64,000 bases of DNA from Aphodoplasma sp045592745. GTDB taxonomy: Bacteria > Bacillota > Clostridia > UBA1381 > UMGS1253. Below are positions 18,257 to 26,721 of the stretch, one piece after another. The stretch is taken from assembly GCA_045592745.1 (NCBI GenBank), contig JAZNVH010000031.1, positions 13,352 through 77,351 of the forward strand, written 5' to 3'. Made by a program: the position numbers and the translations under genes. Under the pieces are notes generated by a model, which saw only the letters and a list, made by a program, of their open reading frames with translations, did not search any database and was not told the DNA's origin. How positions within the stretch are numbered: the first letter of the stretch is position 1; every line of letters begins with the position of its first letter.

Positions 18257-18270
18257 TTGTGTGTACCTCC

Positions 18271-18816
18271 TTAATTAGCCGACGCGAACGGAGCACCCAT
18301 AAGTGTTAATAACTCGCGAGCCTCTTCGTCTGTCTTTGCGGTGGTAACCATTATGATATCCATACCTCTGATTTTATCAATCTTATCATAATCGATTTCA
18401 GGGAATATCAACTGCTCCTTGATACCTACCGAGTAGTTGCCGCGGCCGTCAAATGAATTTGCACTGATTCCACGGAAGTCACGAACTCTCGGAAGTGCTA
18501 CGTTAAAGAATCTGTCAAGAAACTCGTACATTCTCTCATCGCGAAGTGTTACCTTACAGCCGATATTCATACCTTCTCTTAGTTTAAAGTTTGCAACTGA
18601 CTTTCTTGCCTTTGTGATAATCGGCTTTTGACCTGTTATCTGCGCAAGATCGTTTACAGCGCTCTCAATTGCCTTCGGGTTGTCACGAGCATCGCCCATA
18701 CCGATATTGATAACAATCTTATCAAGCTTCGGAATCTGCATTACGCTCTTATATCCAAACTTCTGCATAAGTGCAGGAGCCACCTGGTCTTTATAAAACT
18801 CTTTAAGTCTTGCCAT
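18271..18816 (-). CDS. rplE: 50S ribosomal protein L5
   Basis: 5S rRNA binder that contacts P-site tRNA. 181 aa, with KIVINIGMGDA, the ITGQKPIITKARKSVANFKLREG segment and C-terminal GMDIIMVTTAKTDEEARELL. Directly upstream of rpsZ. Confidence 0.98.
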   Translation of the reverse strand: MARLKEFYKDQVAPALMQKFGYKSVMQIPKLDKIVINIGMGDARDNPKAIESAVNDLAQITGQKPIITKARKSVANFKLREGMNIGCKVTLRDERMYEFLDRFFNVALPRVRDFRGISANSFDGRGNYSVGIKEQLIFPEIDYDKIDKIRGMDIIMVTTAKTDEEARELLTLMGAPFASAN

Positions 18817-18840
18817 TTTCTAACCTCCTTTTACATTAGA

Positions 18841-19167
18841 TTAGTCGTCCAACGTTTCGTTGCACTTTTTGCAATATCTAACTTTTGTTCCATCTTCTAA
18901 AATTTTACGGCCCGTTCTTGCGGCGGAGCCACATTTGTTGCATACGAGCATTACCTTTGAAGCATAGATGGGAGTTTCCTTTTTAAGAATACCGCCCGTT
19001 TCACCTGCTTTTCTCGGCTTTGTGTGTCTTGATGCTACTGAAACGCCCTCAACGATTACCTTGCGGTCTTCAGGGTTTACGCTCAAAACCTTGCCCTTTT
19101 TGCCTTTATCTTTACCAGACAATACTACTACAGTATCACCTGACTTTATATGAAGCTTATTTGTCAT
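18841..19167 (-). CDS. rplX: 50S ribosomal protein L24
   Basis: Assembly-initiator protein, 108 aa. The KOW motif reads SGDTVVVLSGKDKGKKGKVL near the N-terminus. The C-terminal part holds a CNKCG...CKKC pair, so it probably binds zinc. Between rplN and rplE. Confidence 0.98.
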   Translation of the reverse strand: MTNKLHIKSGDTVVVLSGKDKGKKGKVLSVNPEDRKVIVEGVSVASRHTKPRKAGETGGILKKETPIYASKVMLVCNKCGSAARTGRKILEDGTKVRYCKKCNETLDD

Positions 19168-19182
19168 CCTCTCGCCACCTCC

Positions 19183-19551
19183 TTATAGTACTTCGGGTGC
19201 CAATGATAAAATCTTCATGTACTCTTTATCTCTGAGCTCTCTTGCAACAGGTCCAAAGATACGTGTACCTCTCGGGTTCTTATCATCTCTGATTATAACA
19301 GCTGCGTTCTCGTCAAAACGAATGTGTGTACCATCGTTTCTTCTTACGCCCTTAACAGAGCGAACGATAACAGCCTTAACAACATCACCCTTTTTTACAA
19401 CACCGCCGGGCGTTGCCTTCTTAACGCTGGCAACAACTACGTCGCCTATATTCGCAAACTTTCTTTTCGAGCCGCCCATTACACGAATGCACATAATCTC
19501 TTTTGCACCAGTGTTGTCAGCAACCTTCATTCTTGTTTGTGGTTGGATCAC
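19183..19551 (-). CDS. rplN: 50S ribosomal protein L14
   Basis: 122-aa beta-barrel protein at the subunit interface. MIQPQTRMKVADNTGAKE and RIFGPVARELRDK are diagnostic. The start codon is GTG. 15 bases from rplX. Confidence 0.98.
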   Translation of the reverse strand: MIQPQTRMKVADNTGAKEIMCIRVMGGSKRKFANIGDVVVASVKKATPGGVVKKGDVVKAVIVRSVKGVRRNDGTHIRFDENAAVIIRDDKNPRGTRIFGPVARELRDKEYMKILSLAPEVL

Positions 19552-19581
19552 GAAAATCTCCTCCTTCCTCAGTCCGATTTA

Positions 19582-19842
19582 TTACTGAGCCTTCTCAACG
19601 ATTTCAACCAATCTCCAACGCTTCTGCTTGGAAAGCGGTCTTGTTTCCATTACCTTTACTCTATCGCCGATACCGCATGTGTTATTTTCATCATGCGCCT
19701 TCAATTTGTAGGTTTTCTTTACGATTTTACCGTAAAGAGGATGTTTAACGTTGTATTCAATCGCAACGGTTATAGTTTTGTCCATTTTGTTGCTTACAAC
19801 CTTGCCGATTCTTACTTTTCTCTGATTTCTTGCTTCAGACAC
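19582..19842 (-). CDS. rpsQ: 30S ribosomal protein S17
   Basis: OB-fold primary binder of 16S rRNA, 86 aa, with GKVVSNKMDKTITVAIE, HPLYGKIVKKTYKLKAHDE and GDRV-VMETRPLSKQKRWRL. The start codon is GTG. Confidence 0.98.
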   Translation of the reverse strand: MSEARNQRKVRIGKVVSNKMDKTITVAIEYNVKHPLYGKIVKKTYKLKAHDENNTCGIGDRVKVMETRPLSKQKRWRLVEIVEKAQ

Positions 19843-19881
19843 AGTCTTTTCCTCCTTTCATAAATACACAAACCATATCCA

Positions 19882-20073
19882 TTAAACCAATTCGCGTTCG
19901 CGGATTATTGTTTTAACTCTTGCAATGCTCTTTTTCACATCTGCAATTTTTATAGGATTGTCAAGCTGGTTTGTAGCATTCTGAAATCTCAAGTTGAAAA
20001 GCTCTGCTTTAAGCTCGCTTAATTTAACATCCAATTCTTCGGTGGTTAAATCTCTGATTTCATTAACTTTCAT
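19882..20073 (-). CDS. rpmC: 50S ribosomal protein L29
   Basis: 63-aa helical protein at the tunnel exit, reading MKVNEIRDLTTEELDVKLSE and LFNLRFQNATNQLDNP. The ATG at 20073 lies inside the end of rplP (11-base overlap) behind TAAGGAGG, so the two are translationally coupled. Confidence 0.97.
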   Translation of the reverse strand: MKVNEIRDLTTEELDVKLSELKAELFNLRFQNATNQLDNPIKIADVKKSIARVKTIIRERELV

Positions 20074-20497
20074 CTGCAGACGCCTCCTTATCCTCACGTA
20101 CCACAAACTTGCACTTTATTGGCAATTTGTGCATCGCAAGACGCATAGCCTCGCGAGCAGCTTCTTCTGATACGCCGCCGATTTCAAACATAACTCTGCC
20201 CGGTTTTACAACGGCTACCCAGTATTCAGGTGAGCCCTTACCGCTACCCATACGAGTTTCAGCAGGTTTTTCTGTTACAGGCTTGTCAGGGAATATCTTA
20301 ATCCAAACCTGACCGCCTCTCTTGATATATCTTGTCATAGCAATACGGGCTGCCTCAATCTGATTTGAGGTTATCCATGCCGGCTCAAGAGCCTGCAAAC
20401 CGTATTCACCGTAGGTAACAACGTTGCCGCGTGTTGCCTTACCTTTCATTCTGCCACGCATTACCTTTCTATATTTTACTCTTTTCGGTAATAACAT
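20063..20497 (-). CDS. rplP: 50S ribosomal protein L16
   Basis: 144-aa protein at the tRNA A-site. It opens MLLPKRVKYRKVMRGRMKG, holds the GLQALEPAWITSNQIEAAR segment and the WIKIFPDKPVTEKPAETRMGSGKG loop. The stop overlaps the rpmC start. Confidence 0.98.
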   Translation of the reverse strand: MLLPKRVKYRKVMRGRMKGKATRGNVVTYGEYGLQALEPAWITSNQIEAARIAMTRYIKRGGQVWIKIFPDKPVTEKPAETRMGSGKGSPEYWVAVVKPGRVMFEIGGVSEEAAREAMRLAMHKLPIKCKFVVREDKEASADES

Positions 20498-20499
20498 TC

Positions 20500-21174
20500 T
20501 TATTTGCCTCCTTCCGCTTTCTTTGAAGCTTTGCTTTCCGGAAGAATTTCACCCTTATAAATCCAAACCTTAACACCGATCTTACCATAGGATGTATCTG
20601 CTTCTGCAAAACCATAATCAATGTCTGCTCTCAATGTCTGAAGCGGAATTGTACCCTCGTGATAATGCTCGCTTCTTGCAATTTCAGCACCGCCTAAACG
20701 TCCTGATACACAGGTCTTTATACCCTTTGCACCCATCTTCATTGAACGTCCCATGCACTGCTTCATTGCACGTCTGAAGGAAATTCTTCTCTCGAGCTGT
20801 GTAGCAATATTTTCAGCAACAAGCTGTGCGCACATATCCGGAACCTTAATCTCAACAATGTTGATATTTACATCATTTTCAGCCTTGTTTGTAAGCTTTG
20901 CAAGCTTTGTTTTAAGCTTACCGATTTCCTCGCCGCCGCGACCGATAATGATACCGGGTTTTGCAGCATAGATATTAACAACGAGCTTTGCGCCCTTTCT
21001 TTCAATCTCAAACTTGGAAACGCCTGCCTCATACAATGCTTTTTTCAAAAACTTCCTTATTTTATAGTCCTCAACAAGTGTATCGCCAAAAACGCTGTCA
21101 TTTGCGAACCACTTTGAGTCCCAGTCCTTAATTACACCGACTCTAAGTCCATGTGGATTAACTTTCTGTCCCAT
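20500..21174 (-). CDS. rpsC: 30S ribosomal protein S3
   Basis: mRNA-entry helicase-site protein, 224 aa. N-domain MGQKVNPHGLRVGVI, KH type 2 motif (PGIIIGRGGEEI) and C-domain GRLGGAEIARSE-Y-EGTIPLQTLRADIDYG are all seen. Two bases separate its stop from the rplP start. Confidence 0.98.
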   Translation of the reverse strand: MGQKVNPHGLRVGVIKDWDSKWFANDSVFGDTLVEDYKIRKFLKKALYEAGVSKFEIERKGAKLVVNIYAAKPGIIIGRGGEEIGKLKTKLAKLTNKAENDVNINIVEIKVPDMCAQLVAENIATQLERRISFRRAMKQCMGRSMKMGAKGIKTCVSGRLGGAEIARSEHYHEGTIPLQTLRADIDYGFAEADTSYGKIGVKVWIYKGEILPESKASKKAEGGK

Positions 21175-21190
21175 GAGAAACCTCCTCTCT

Positions 21191-21526
21191 TTATTCCTTT
21201 TCTTTAACTACTACTGTAATATGACTTGTTCTCTTTCTGATACGGAATGCTCTTCCCTGTGCTCTCGGTCTTACTCTCTTAAGTGTAGGACCCTGGTTTG
21301 CAAACGTTTCAGAAACGTACAATTTGCTTGTATCCATGTTGAAGTTGTTTTCAGCATTTGCTACAGCTGACGCCAAAAGCTTCTCAACTAATATTGAAGC
21401 CGCCTTTGGAGTATGTCTGAGTATTGCTCTTGCTTCATCAACAGGCTTATTTCTTATTAAATCAAGCACGATGCCAACCTTACGGTTTGAAATGCGCGCA
21501 TAGTTTAAAACTGCCTTAGCTTCCAC
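21191..21526 (-). CDS. rplV: 50S ribosomal protein L22
   Basis: 111-aa protein whose beta-hairpin lines the exit tunnel. It shows the conserved ARISNRKVGIVLDLIR and the hairpin segment VRPRAQGRAFRIRKRTSHITVVV. GTG start behind AAAGGAGG. Confidence 0.98.
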   Translation of the reverse strand: MEAKAVLNYARISNRKVGIVLDLIRNKPVDEARAILRHTPKAASILVEKLLASAVANAENNFNMDTSKLYVSETFANQGPTLKRVRPRAQGRAFRIRKRTSHITVVVKEKE

Positions 21527-21565
21527 CTTGGTATCCTCCTTTCATCATTCGACGAACATTTCTAA

Positions 21566-21838
21566 TTATTTCGATGATTTTGCACCTGCGTGGCCCTTAT
21601 ATGTCCTTGTCGGAGCAAATTCGCCAAGCTTATTGCCAACCATGTCCTCGCTGATAAACACCGGAACATGCTTTCTTCCGTCGTGCACGGCAATTGTGTG
21701 TCCAACCATCTCGGGGAATATTGTCGATGCTCTTGACCAAGTCTTAACAACAGCTTTTGTGTTAGACTCGTTCATGGCAACAATTCTTTTCATGAGCCTT
21801 TCTTCAACGTATGGCCCTTTTTTAATAGATCTACCCAT
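21566..21838 (-). CDS. rpsS: 30S ribosomal protein S19
   Basis: 90-aa head protein starting MGRSIKKGPYVEERLMKRI, with the HTIAVHDGRKHVPVFISEDMVGNKLGEFAPTR motif region (partly quoted). Confidence 0.98.
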   Translation of the reverse strand: MGRSIKKGPYVEERLMKRIVAMNESNTKAVVKTWSRASTIFPEMVGHTIAVHDGRKHVPVFISEDMVGNKLGEFAPTRTYKGHAGAKSSK

Positions 21839-21882
21839 ATTTGCTTCCTCCTTCCGGTAAATATAAATCTTCTTAATTTATA

Positions 21883-22716
21883 TTACTTCTGGTTTCTTCT
21901 CTTAACGATAAACTTGTCTGACTTGTTCTTCTTAGAACGTGTCTTAAGACCAAGTGCCGGTTTACCCCACGGTGTAACAGGTGACGGTCTACCGATAGGT
22001 GACTTACCTTCACCACCACCATGAGGGTGATCGCACGGGTTCATTACGCTACCACGAACAGTAGGTCTGAAGCCCATGTGGCGTGTTCTACCTGCTTTAC
22101 CAATCTTGATGTTTTCATAATCAATGTTACCAACCTGGCCTATTGTAGCTTTGCAATCAAGTCTTATCATACGAACTTCGCCCGAAGGAAGACGTACCTG
22201 TGCATAACCACCATCTTTAGCCATAAGCTGTGCACTTGTACCTGCACCACGAACAAGCTGGCCACCGCGACCGGGTGAAAGCTCGATGTTGTGGATAAGT
22301 GTACCAACGGGGATATCCTCGATATTCATTGCATTACCGGGCTTAATATCAGCACCGCTACCACTTATAAGTGTATCGCCAACCTTAATTCCATAAGGTG
22401 CGATGATGTATCTCTTCTCGCCGTCTTCATACTGCAAAAGTGCGATGTTAGCGCTTCTGTTCGGATCGTACTCGATTGATACAATGTTTGCTTTTATACC
22501 GTCTTTATTTCTCTTAAAGTCGATTATTCTGTATTTTCTGCGATTACCGCCGCCGCGATGACGAACGGTGATTCTACCATATGAGTTTCTACCTGCATTC
22601 TTTTTAATAGGCTCTAACAGTGAACGTTCCGGAGTATTTGTTGTGATTTCCTCAAAAGCGGACACTGTCATATGTCTTCTTGCAGGAGAAGTAGGATTAT
22701 ACTTTTTAATCGCCAT
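21883..22716 (-). CDS. rplB: 50S ribosomal protein L2
   Basis: Peptidyl-transferase-adjacent protein, 277 aa. It opens MAIKKYNPTSPARRHMTV and ends with the MNPCDHPHGGGEGKSPIGR loop that reaches the catalytic centre, followed by TPWGKPALGLKTR. ATG at 22716 is preferred over a GTG four codons upstream, because AGGAGTG lies at a better distance. Confidence 0.98.
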   Translation of the reverse strand: MAIKKYNPTSPARRHMTVSAFEEITTNTPERSLLEPIKKNAGRNSYGRITVRHRGGGNRRKYRIIDFKRNKDGIKANIVSIEYDPNRSANIALLQYEDGEKRYIIAPYGIKVGDTLISGSGADIKPGNAMNIEDIPVGTLIHNIELSPGRGGQLVRGAGTSAQLMAKDGGYAQVRLPSGEVRMIRLDCKATIGQVGNIDYENIKIGKAGRTRHMGFRPTVRGSVMNPCDHPHGGGEGKSPIGRPSPVTPWGKPALGLKTRSKKNKSDKFIVKRRNQK

Positions 22717-22761
22717 CCTAATTGTCACTCCTTACCTAATTAATATTTTCTAACTGTTTTC

Positions 22762-23058
22762 TTATTGTGCCATGCCTTCGAAGAATTCGATTGTTTTGCT
22801 GTCCTCTGTAAGCTTAATCATAGCTTTCTTATAGGAAGCACGTCTGCCCTGATGAGCACCCATTCTCTTCATCTTACCCTGCATGCGAATTGTTGTAACC
22901 TTTTCAACCTTAACGCCGAAAATCTCTTCGATTGCGTTTGCAATCTGGATTTTGTTAGCGTCAATCTTTACTTCAAAGGTGTACGTTCTGTTCTCCATCT
23001 GTTCCATAGAATGTTCTGATATAACAGGACGGATTATGATATCGTGAGCGAATGTCAT
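22762..23058 (-). CDS. rplW: 50S ribosomal protein L23
   Basis: 98-aa tunnel-exit protein that docks trigger factor and SRP. It has HDIIIRPVISEHSM, YTFEVKIDANKIQIANAIEEIFGVKVEKV and the RMGAHQGRRASYKKA loop. The ATG overlaps the rplD stop (ATGA), implying coupled translation; GGAGG is 10 bases upstream. Confidence 0.97.
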   Translation of the reverse strand: MTFAHDIIIRPVISEHSMEQMENRTYTFEVKIDANKIQIANAIEEIFGVKVEKVTTIRMQGKMKRMGAHQGRRASYKKAMIKLTEDSKTIEFFEGMAQ

Positions 23059-23681
23059 TGTGCGCACACCTCCTCAATTTTCTCCACAGCATCCTTAGCT
23101 ATGATAAATTTCTTATGATTTAATATCTCATATACGTTAAGTGTGTCAACATTGCTTGCACATACGCCTTCAATGTTTCTTACCGACTTGTACATGTTTA
23201 TATCGTTTGCAGCTGATACAACAAGTGCTTTATCGCTTACGCCGAGTGCACTGAGCATCTTTGCTGCTGCTGATGTCTTTATTTCATCGAACTTAAGACC
23301 ATCAACTACGATAATGTCCTCGCTTGCAACTTTTGACGAAAGAGCCATCTTAAGAGCAAGAGCTTTTACCTTCTTATTTAATCTGTAAGAATAATCTCTC
23401 GGCTTTGGAGCAAACACAACGCCACCGCCTGTCCATTGAGGAGCACGGATGCTACCCTGTCTTGCACGGCCTGTACCCTTCTGTCTCCACGGCTTAATAC
23501 CGCCGCCGCGAACTTCTGTACGGGTAAGTGCGCTCTGTGTGCCTTGTCTCTGATTAGCAAGATAATTTACAACAACATCGTGAAGAACGCTCTTTTTAAC
23601 TTCAACGCCGAAGATTTCGTCCTTTACATCAATTGTGCCGGTTTTCTCACCGCTCATATTGTATAAATCCAATTTAGCCAT
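23055..23681 (-). CDS. rplD: 50S ribosomal protein L4
   Basis: 208-aa tunnel-constriction protein and, in several bacteria, S10-operon repressor. The conserved RQGTQSALTRTEVRGGGIKPW and GTGRARQGSIRAPQWTGGGV loops (tip of the tunnel extension) are present. Overlaps rplW by four bases. Confidence 0.98.
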   Translation of the reverse strand: MAKLDLYNMSGEKTGTIDVKDEIFGVEVKKSVLHDVVVNYLANQRQGTQSALTRTEVRGGGIKPWRQKGTGRARQGSIRAPQWTGGGVVFAPKPRDYSYRLNKKVKALALKMALSSKVASEDIIVVDGLKFDEIKTSAAAKMLSALGVSDKALVVSAANDINMYKSVRNIEGVCASNVDTLNVYEILNHKKFIIAKDAVEKIEEVCAQ

Positions 23682-23713
23682 TACTGTTTTTCCTCCTTTC
23701 CAATAAAAATCGA

Positions 23714-24343
23714 TTACGCCTTAACTGTGTTCTTCAATACTACAACGCTTCCCTTTGCACCGGGGATAGCACCTTTAACACAGATAAGGTTATTTTCAGC
23801 ATCAATCTTTACTATATCAAGATTTTGAATTGTAACCTTCTCAACACCCATATGTCCCGGAAGCTTCTTGCCCTTTCTTACCTTTGAGGGGTCTGAGCAA
23901 GCGCCCATTGAACCTGAACCTCTGTGGTAGCCGGAACCATGGCTCTTAGGACCGATGTGCTGTCCATGTCTTTTGATTGAACCTGCAAATCCTTTACCCT
24001 TTGAAATACCTGTTACGTCGATTCTCTCGCCAACCTCAAATGAAGTTACAACGATTTCATCGCCAACGTTTAGCTCAGCTGCGTTATCAAGCTTAAGCTC
24101 CTTTAACACGCGCTTAACCGGAACGTTTGCCTTTGCAAAGTGTCCTTTTTCAGGCTTGTTTGCAAGTTTTTCTCTCTTATTGAGATAGCCGACCTGAACT
24201 GCATCATAGCCGTCTGTTTCAACTGTCTTCTTCTGAACAACTACGTTTGGCTCAGCGTGAACAACAGTTACGGGAATTAGCTTGCCGTCTTCCATGAAGA
24301 TTTGCGACATGCCGAGTTTTGTTCCCAAAATTGCTTTTTTCAT
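23714..24343 (-). CDS. rplC: 50S ribosomal protein L3
   Basis: 209-aa assembly-initiator protein. It opens MKKAILGTKLGMSQIF and holds the GKGFAGSIKRHG and SHGSGYHRGSGSMGACSDPSKVRKGKK loops near the peptidyl-transferase centre. About 100 bases with two hairpins separate it from rpsJ. Confidence 0.98.
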   Translation of the reverse strand: MKKAILGTKLGMSQIFMEDGKLIPVTVVHAEPNVVVQKKTVETDGYDAVQVGYLNKREKLANKPEKGHFAKANVPVKRVLKELKLDNAAELNVGDEIVVTSFEVGERIDVTGISKGKGFAGSIKRHGQHIGPKSHGSGYHRGSGSMGACSDPSKVRKGKKLPGHMGVEKVTIQNLDIVKIDAENNLICVKGAIPGAKGSVVVLKNTVKA

Positions 24344-24446
24344 TTCCTTTCTCCTCCTTATAGGTTATTGGTTTACCGCTTTAGCGGCAAACTTGACCCG
24401 CAGCAGCAATTTTATTGCCGCTACAACTCCCAAGCCATAAATTTTA

Positions 24447-24758
24447 TTATAGCTTGATCTCGATATCAACGCCTGCTGGCAAATCGAGCTTTGTAAGAGC
24501 CTCTATTGTTTTTTGAGTTGGTACGAGCACATCGATTAATCTTTTGTGTGTACGCATCTCAAACTGCTCTCTAGAATCCTTGTACTTGTGAACTGCGCGA
24601 AGGATTGTAACAACCTCCTTCTTTGTCGGTAGCGGAATAGGACCCGATACCTTTGCGCCTGTTCTCTTGGCTGTTTCCACAATCTTTTCAGCTGACTGAT
24701 CAACTAAAACGTGGTCATAGCCCTTGAGTCTGATTCTGATTTTCTGAGTTGCTGCCAT
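24447..24758 (-). CDS. rpsJ: 30S ribosomal protein S10
   Basis: 103-aa protein, also NusE of the antitermination complex. The core RIRLKGYDHVLVDQSAEKIV, KVSGPIPLPTKKEV and FEMRTHKRLIDVL are diagnostic. ATG at 24758 behind AAAGGAGG; a continuous frame to 24911 is part of the leader RNA rather than protein. First gene of the S10-spc-alpha cluster. Confidence 0.98.
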   Translation of the reverse strand: MAATQKIRIRLKGYDHVLVDQSAEKIVETAKRTGAKVSGPIPLPTKKEVVTILRAVHKYKDSREQFEMRTHKRLIDVLVPTQKTIEALTKLDLPAGVDIEIKL

Positions 24759-25086
24759 AGTTTTACCTCCTTTGATTTTTGTTTTTTCGGTTGTTACACA
24801 TACGACAGCACGCACCTTTGCATGCTTACACCCTGCCGGGTGTTCCCGCCTTTTCCCTAATAAAACCCGGACATTCCCATCTCGAGTACGCCGGGTAGTA
24901 CGCAAAAACAATCAGCCCTCACGCAAACGCGCAAAAGCCCCATGCTTTGCAGGATAAGCAAGCTGCAAGATATGCATAAGTGCAGCGTGACTTGTCGCCC
25001 GGTTTCAGGAATCGGACATTCTCCACGGAAAAACCGAACTTTTCTCGTTCGCAACCTCCCGTTTCATCGTATGCCATGTCACAACA
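24759..25086 (-). promoter_or_regulatory. Long structured leader RNA of the S10 operon
   Basis: About 327 nt lie between the promoter and rpsJ, with higher GC than the AT-rich surroundings. Visible pairings include ACACCC/GGGTGT with a 4-base loop just before rpsJ and CCCGG/CCGGG enclosing a 20-base loop, plus GCATGC/GCGTGC. The run of Gly-Asp-type words (minus-strand GGCGACAAGTCACG) looks like leaders that I recall upstream of clostridial rpsJ. That recall is not verified. A role in ribosomal-protein feedback, with L4 the obvious candidate ligand, is inferred. Confidence 0.6.
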
Positions 25087-25092
25087 AATAAT

Positions 25093-25121
25093 ATTTTACC
25101 TTATATATGCGAATTTTGCAA
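25093..25121 (-). promoter_or_regulatory. Promoter of the S10-spc-alpha cluster
   Basis: Minus strand TTGCAA and TAAAAT with 17-base spacing; start expected near 25086. It is the only strong promoter seen for the roughly 16-kb cluster. Confidence 0.78.
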
Positions 25122-25269
25122 GCTTTTTTAGCAATTTTCTTTGAAAAATTTTACAAAAATTTTTACGAATTTTTTTGGGTATTTTTGTGCAATATTCACA
25201 TATATTTTTAAAGCTTTTCAAAACGAAAAAACGGCGTTTGAACCCATTTTTCAAAATATGAAAAGCAAA

Positions 25270-25298
25270 AAAGATATGTCCTTTTGACATATCTTTTG
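25270..25298 (-). terminator. Terminator of rpsT
   Basis: A perfect 12-bp stem (AAAAGATATGTC / GACATATCTTTT), loop of five, with a T-run on the minus strand just downstream of the rpsT stop. Confidence 0.85.
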
Positions 25299-25315
25299 TC
25301 ACGATGTAATTAAAA

Positions 25316-25582
25316 TTACGCTCCTACCTTATTAAGAGTAGTCGCAAGCTTAGACTTTCTTCTTGCAGCAGTGTTCTTCTTCAATATACCCTTCGAAGCT
25401 GCCTGGTCAATCTTTTTAACCGTAATGTTGAAAGCCTCTGTAGCAACAGCCTTATCACCTGCAGCTGCAGCAGCCTCAAACTTCTTTATCTGAGTCTTAA
25501 GCGCTGATTTAACCATCTGATTTTTAAGCGTCTTAGTTTTAATAACCTTTACTCTCTTTTTTGCTGATTTAATATTAGGCAA
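25316..25582 (-). CDS. rpsT: 30S ribosomal protein S20
   Basis: 88-aa helical 16S-binding protein, reading (L)PNIKSAKKRVKVIKTK at the start and GILKKNTAARRKSKLATTLNK at the end. The start is TTG at 25582 behind GGAGGTG with 6-base spacing; the extension to 25651 runs over the promoter and is rejected. Single gene with its own promoter and terminator. TTG starts are also known for S20 in other bacteria, where they limit expression. Confidence 0.95.
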   Translation of the reverse strand: MPNIKSAKKRVKVIKTKTLKNQMVKSALKTQIKKFEAAAAAGDKAVATEAFNITVKKIDQAASKGILKKNTAARRKSKLATTLNKVGA

Positions 25583-25622
25583 TCCATTCACCTCCAACCT
25601 GAAACATAAAATTACTTGATAT

Positions 25623-25651
25623 AGTTTACCACATAAAAAATGAAATTGCAA
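25623..25651 (-). promoter_or_regulatory. Promoter of rpsT
   Basis: Minus strand TTGCAA and TAAACT with 17-base spacing, about 35 bases upstream of the TTG start. Confidence 0.7.
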
Positions 25652-25795
25652 GTAAAATTTTAATTTTTTTTTAAATTTATCCGTTTTTCGATAAAACGCA
25701 TACTTTTACGGGCATTTATACCCATACAGCAAAGACAGTATACATTATTTTTTTAGCTTTGTCAAATCATATTTTGCTTATGTTTTAAAATAATG

Positions 25796-25823
25796 TTGAT
25801 TTCGGATTCTTTTATGATATAAT
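25796..25823 (+). promoter_or_regulatory. Promoter of the polysaccharide ABC exporter operon
   Basis: TTGATT and consensus TATAAT with 16-base spacing, about 45 bases before the permease start. Confidence 0.7.
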
Positions 25824-25868
25824 TATGATAGGTTATTTTTTTCATTATTTAATAAAAGGGTGAAAAGT

Positions 25869-26708
25869 GTGTCAAAAAATTTTCAAACCATAATACGTCC
25901 AAAAACTAAACTTTTTGATTTAAGGCTCGGCGAGCTTTTTTCTTCGCGCGAGCTTATCTGGCTTTTTGTCAAAAGGGATTTTTCGGCAATGTATAAACAG
26001 ACAATTCTCGGGCCGTTATGGTTTATAATAAACCCGCTTATTACAACTCTTATTTTCACAATAGTATTTGGAAACATTGCAAATCTTCCGACAGACGAAA
26101 CCCCCGATTTCTTATTCTATATGTCATCAAATATTGTCTGGACATATTTTTCGACGTGTCTTTCAAAAAATTCAAACACCTTTGTGTCAAACGCGCGTCT
26201 TTTTGGCAAGGTGTATTTCCCACGTCTTATTACGCCAATATCTACAACTCTCTCCGCAATGATTAATTTTGGTGTGCAATTTATTATGTATATATTCTTT
26301 GTTATATATTATTCCTGCGTCGGTGCTGTATCACCCAATGCATACATAATTGTCACACCGCTTCTTATTATCATGTGCGCACTTTTGAGTATAGGACTTG
26401 GCATAATAATTTCTTCACTCACCACAAAATATCGTGATTTATCGGTTCTTGTGGGCTTTGGTATAACTTTGTGGATGTATCTTACACCTGTAGTATATCC
26501 CGCATCACAAATAGATGCATCTCTTTTGCCCCTTTTTATGCTAAACCCCATGGCACCAATTATAGAAGCCTTTCGCTATGCGTTTTTGGGCGCCGGAATG
26601 TTTTCGTGGAGTTATCTTGGAATATCCCTTTTGACAACTCTTATTATACTTACAATAGGAATTGTTCTTTTCAGCAAAGTCGAAAGAACCTTTATGGATA
26701 CTATATAA
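25869..26708 (+). CDS. ABC-2 type polysaccharide exporter permease (Wzm/TagG-like)
   Basis: Membrane subunit of an ABC exporter for O-antigen- or teichoic-acid-like glycans, 279 aa with about six membrane helices. The N-terminal amphipathic segment with ELIWLFVKRDFSAMYKQTILGPLW (partly quoted) is typical of the Wzm/TagG/KpsM branch, as are the PVVYPASQI and LNPMAPIIEAFRYAFLG segments near the C-terminus. The GTG at 25869 fits AAAGGGTG; an in-frame GTG three codons earlier is possible. The ATP-binding gene starts 13 bases after its stop. No glycan synthesis genes are adjacent, so the cargo is unknown. Confidence 0.88.
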   Translation: MSKNFQTIIRPKTKLFDLRLGELFSSRELIWLFVKRDFSAMYKQTILGPLWFIINPLITTLIFTIVFGNIANLPTDETPDFLFYMSSNIVWTYFSTCLSKNSNTFVSNARLFGKVYFPRLITPISTTLSAMINFGVQFIMYIFFVIYYSCVGAVSPNAYIIVTPLLIIMCALLSIGLGIIISSLTTKYRDLSVLVGFGITLWMYLTPVVYPASQIDASLLPLFMLNPMAPIIEAFRYAFLGAGMFSWSYLGISLLTTLIILTIGIVLFSKVERTFMDTI

Positions 26709-26721
26709 GGAGGCGACACAG

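Noticed and set aside
24759..24911. N-terminal extension of S10 (51 extra codons)
   Set aside because: S10 is about 103 residues in all bacteria; the extension is leader RNA, and AAAGGAGG marks the ATG at 24758.
25096..25302. 68-codon minus-strand frame between the S10 promoter and rpsT
   Set aside because: It covers the rpsT terminator and the S10 -35/-10 region, is extremely Lys/Phe-rich from AT bias and has no ribosome site.
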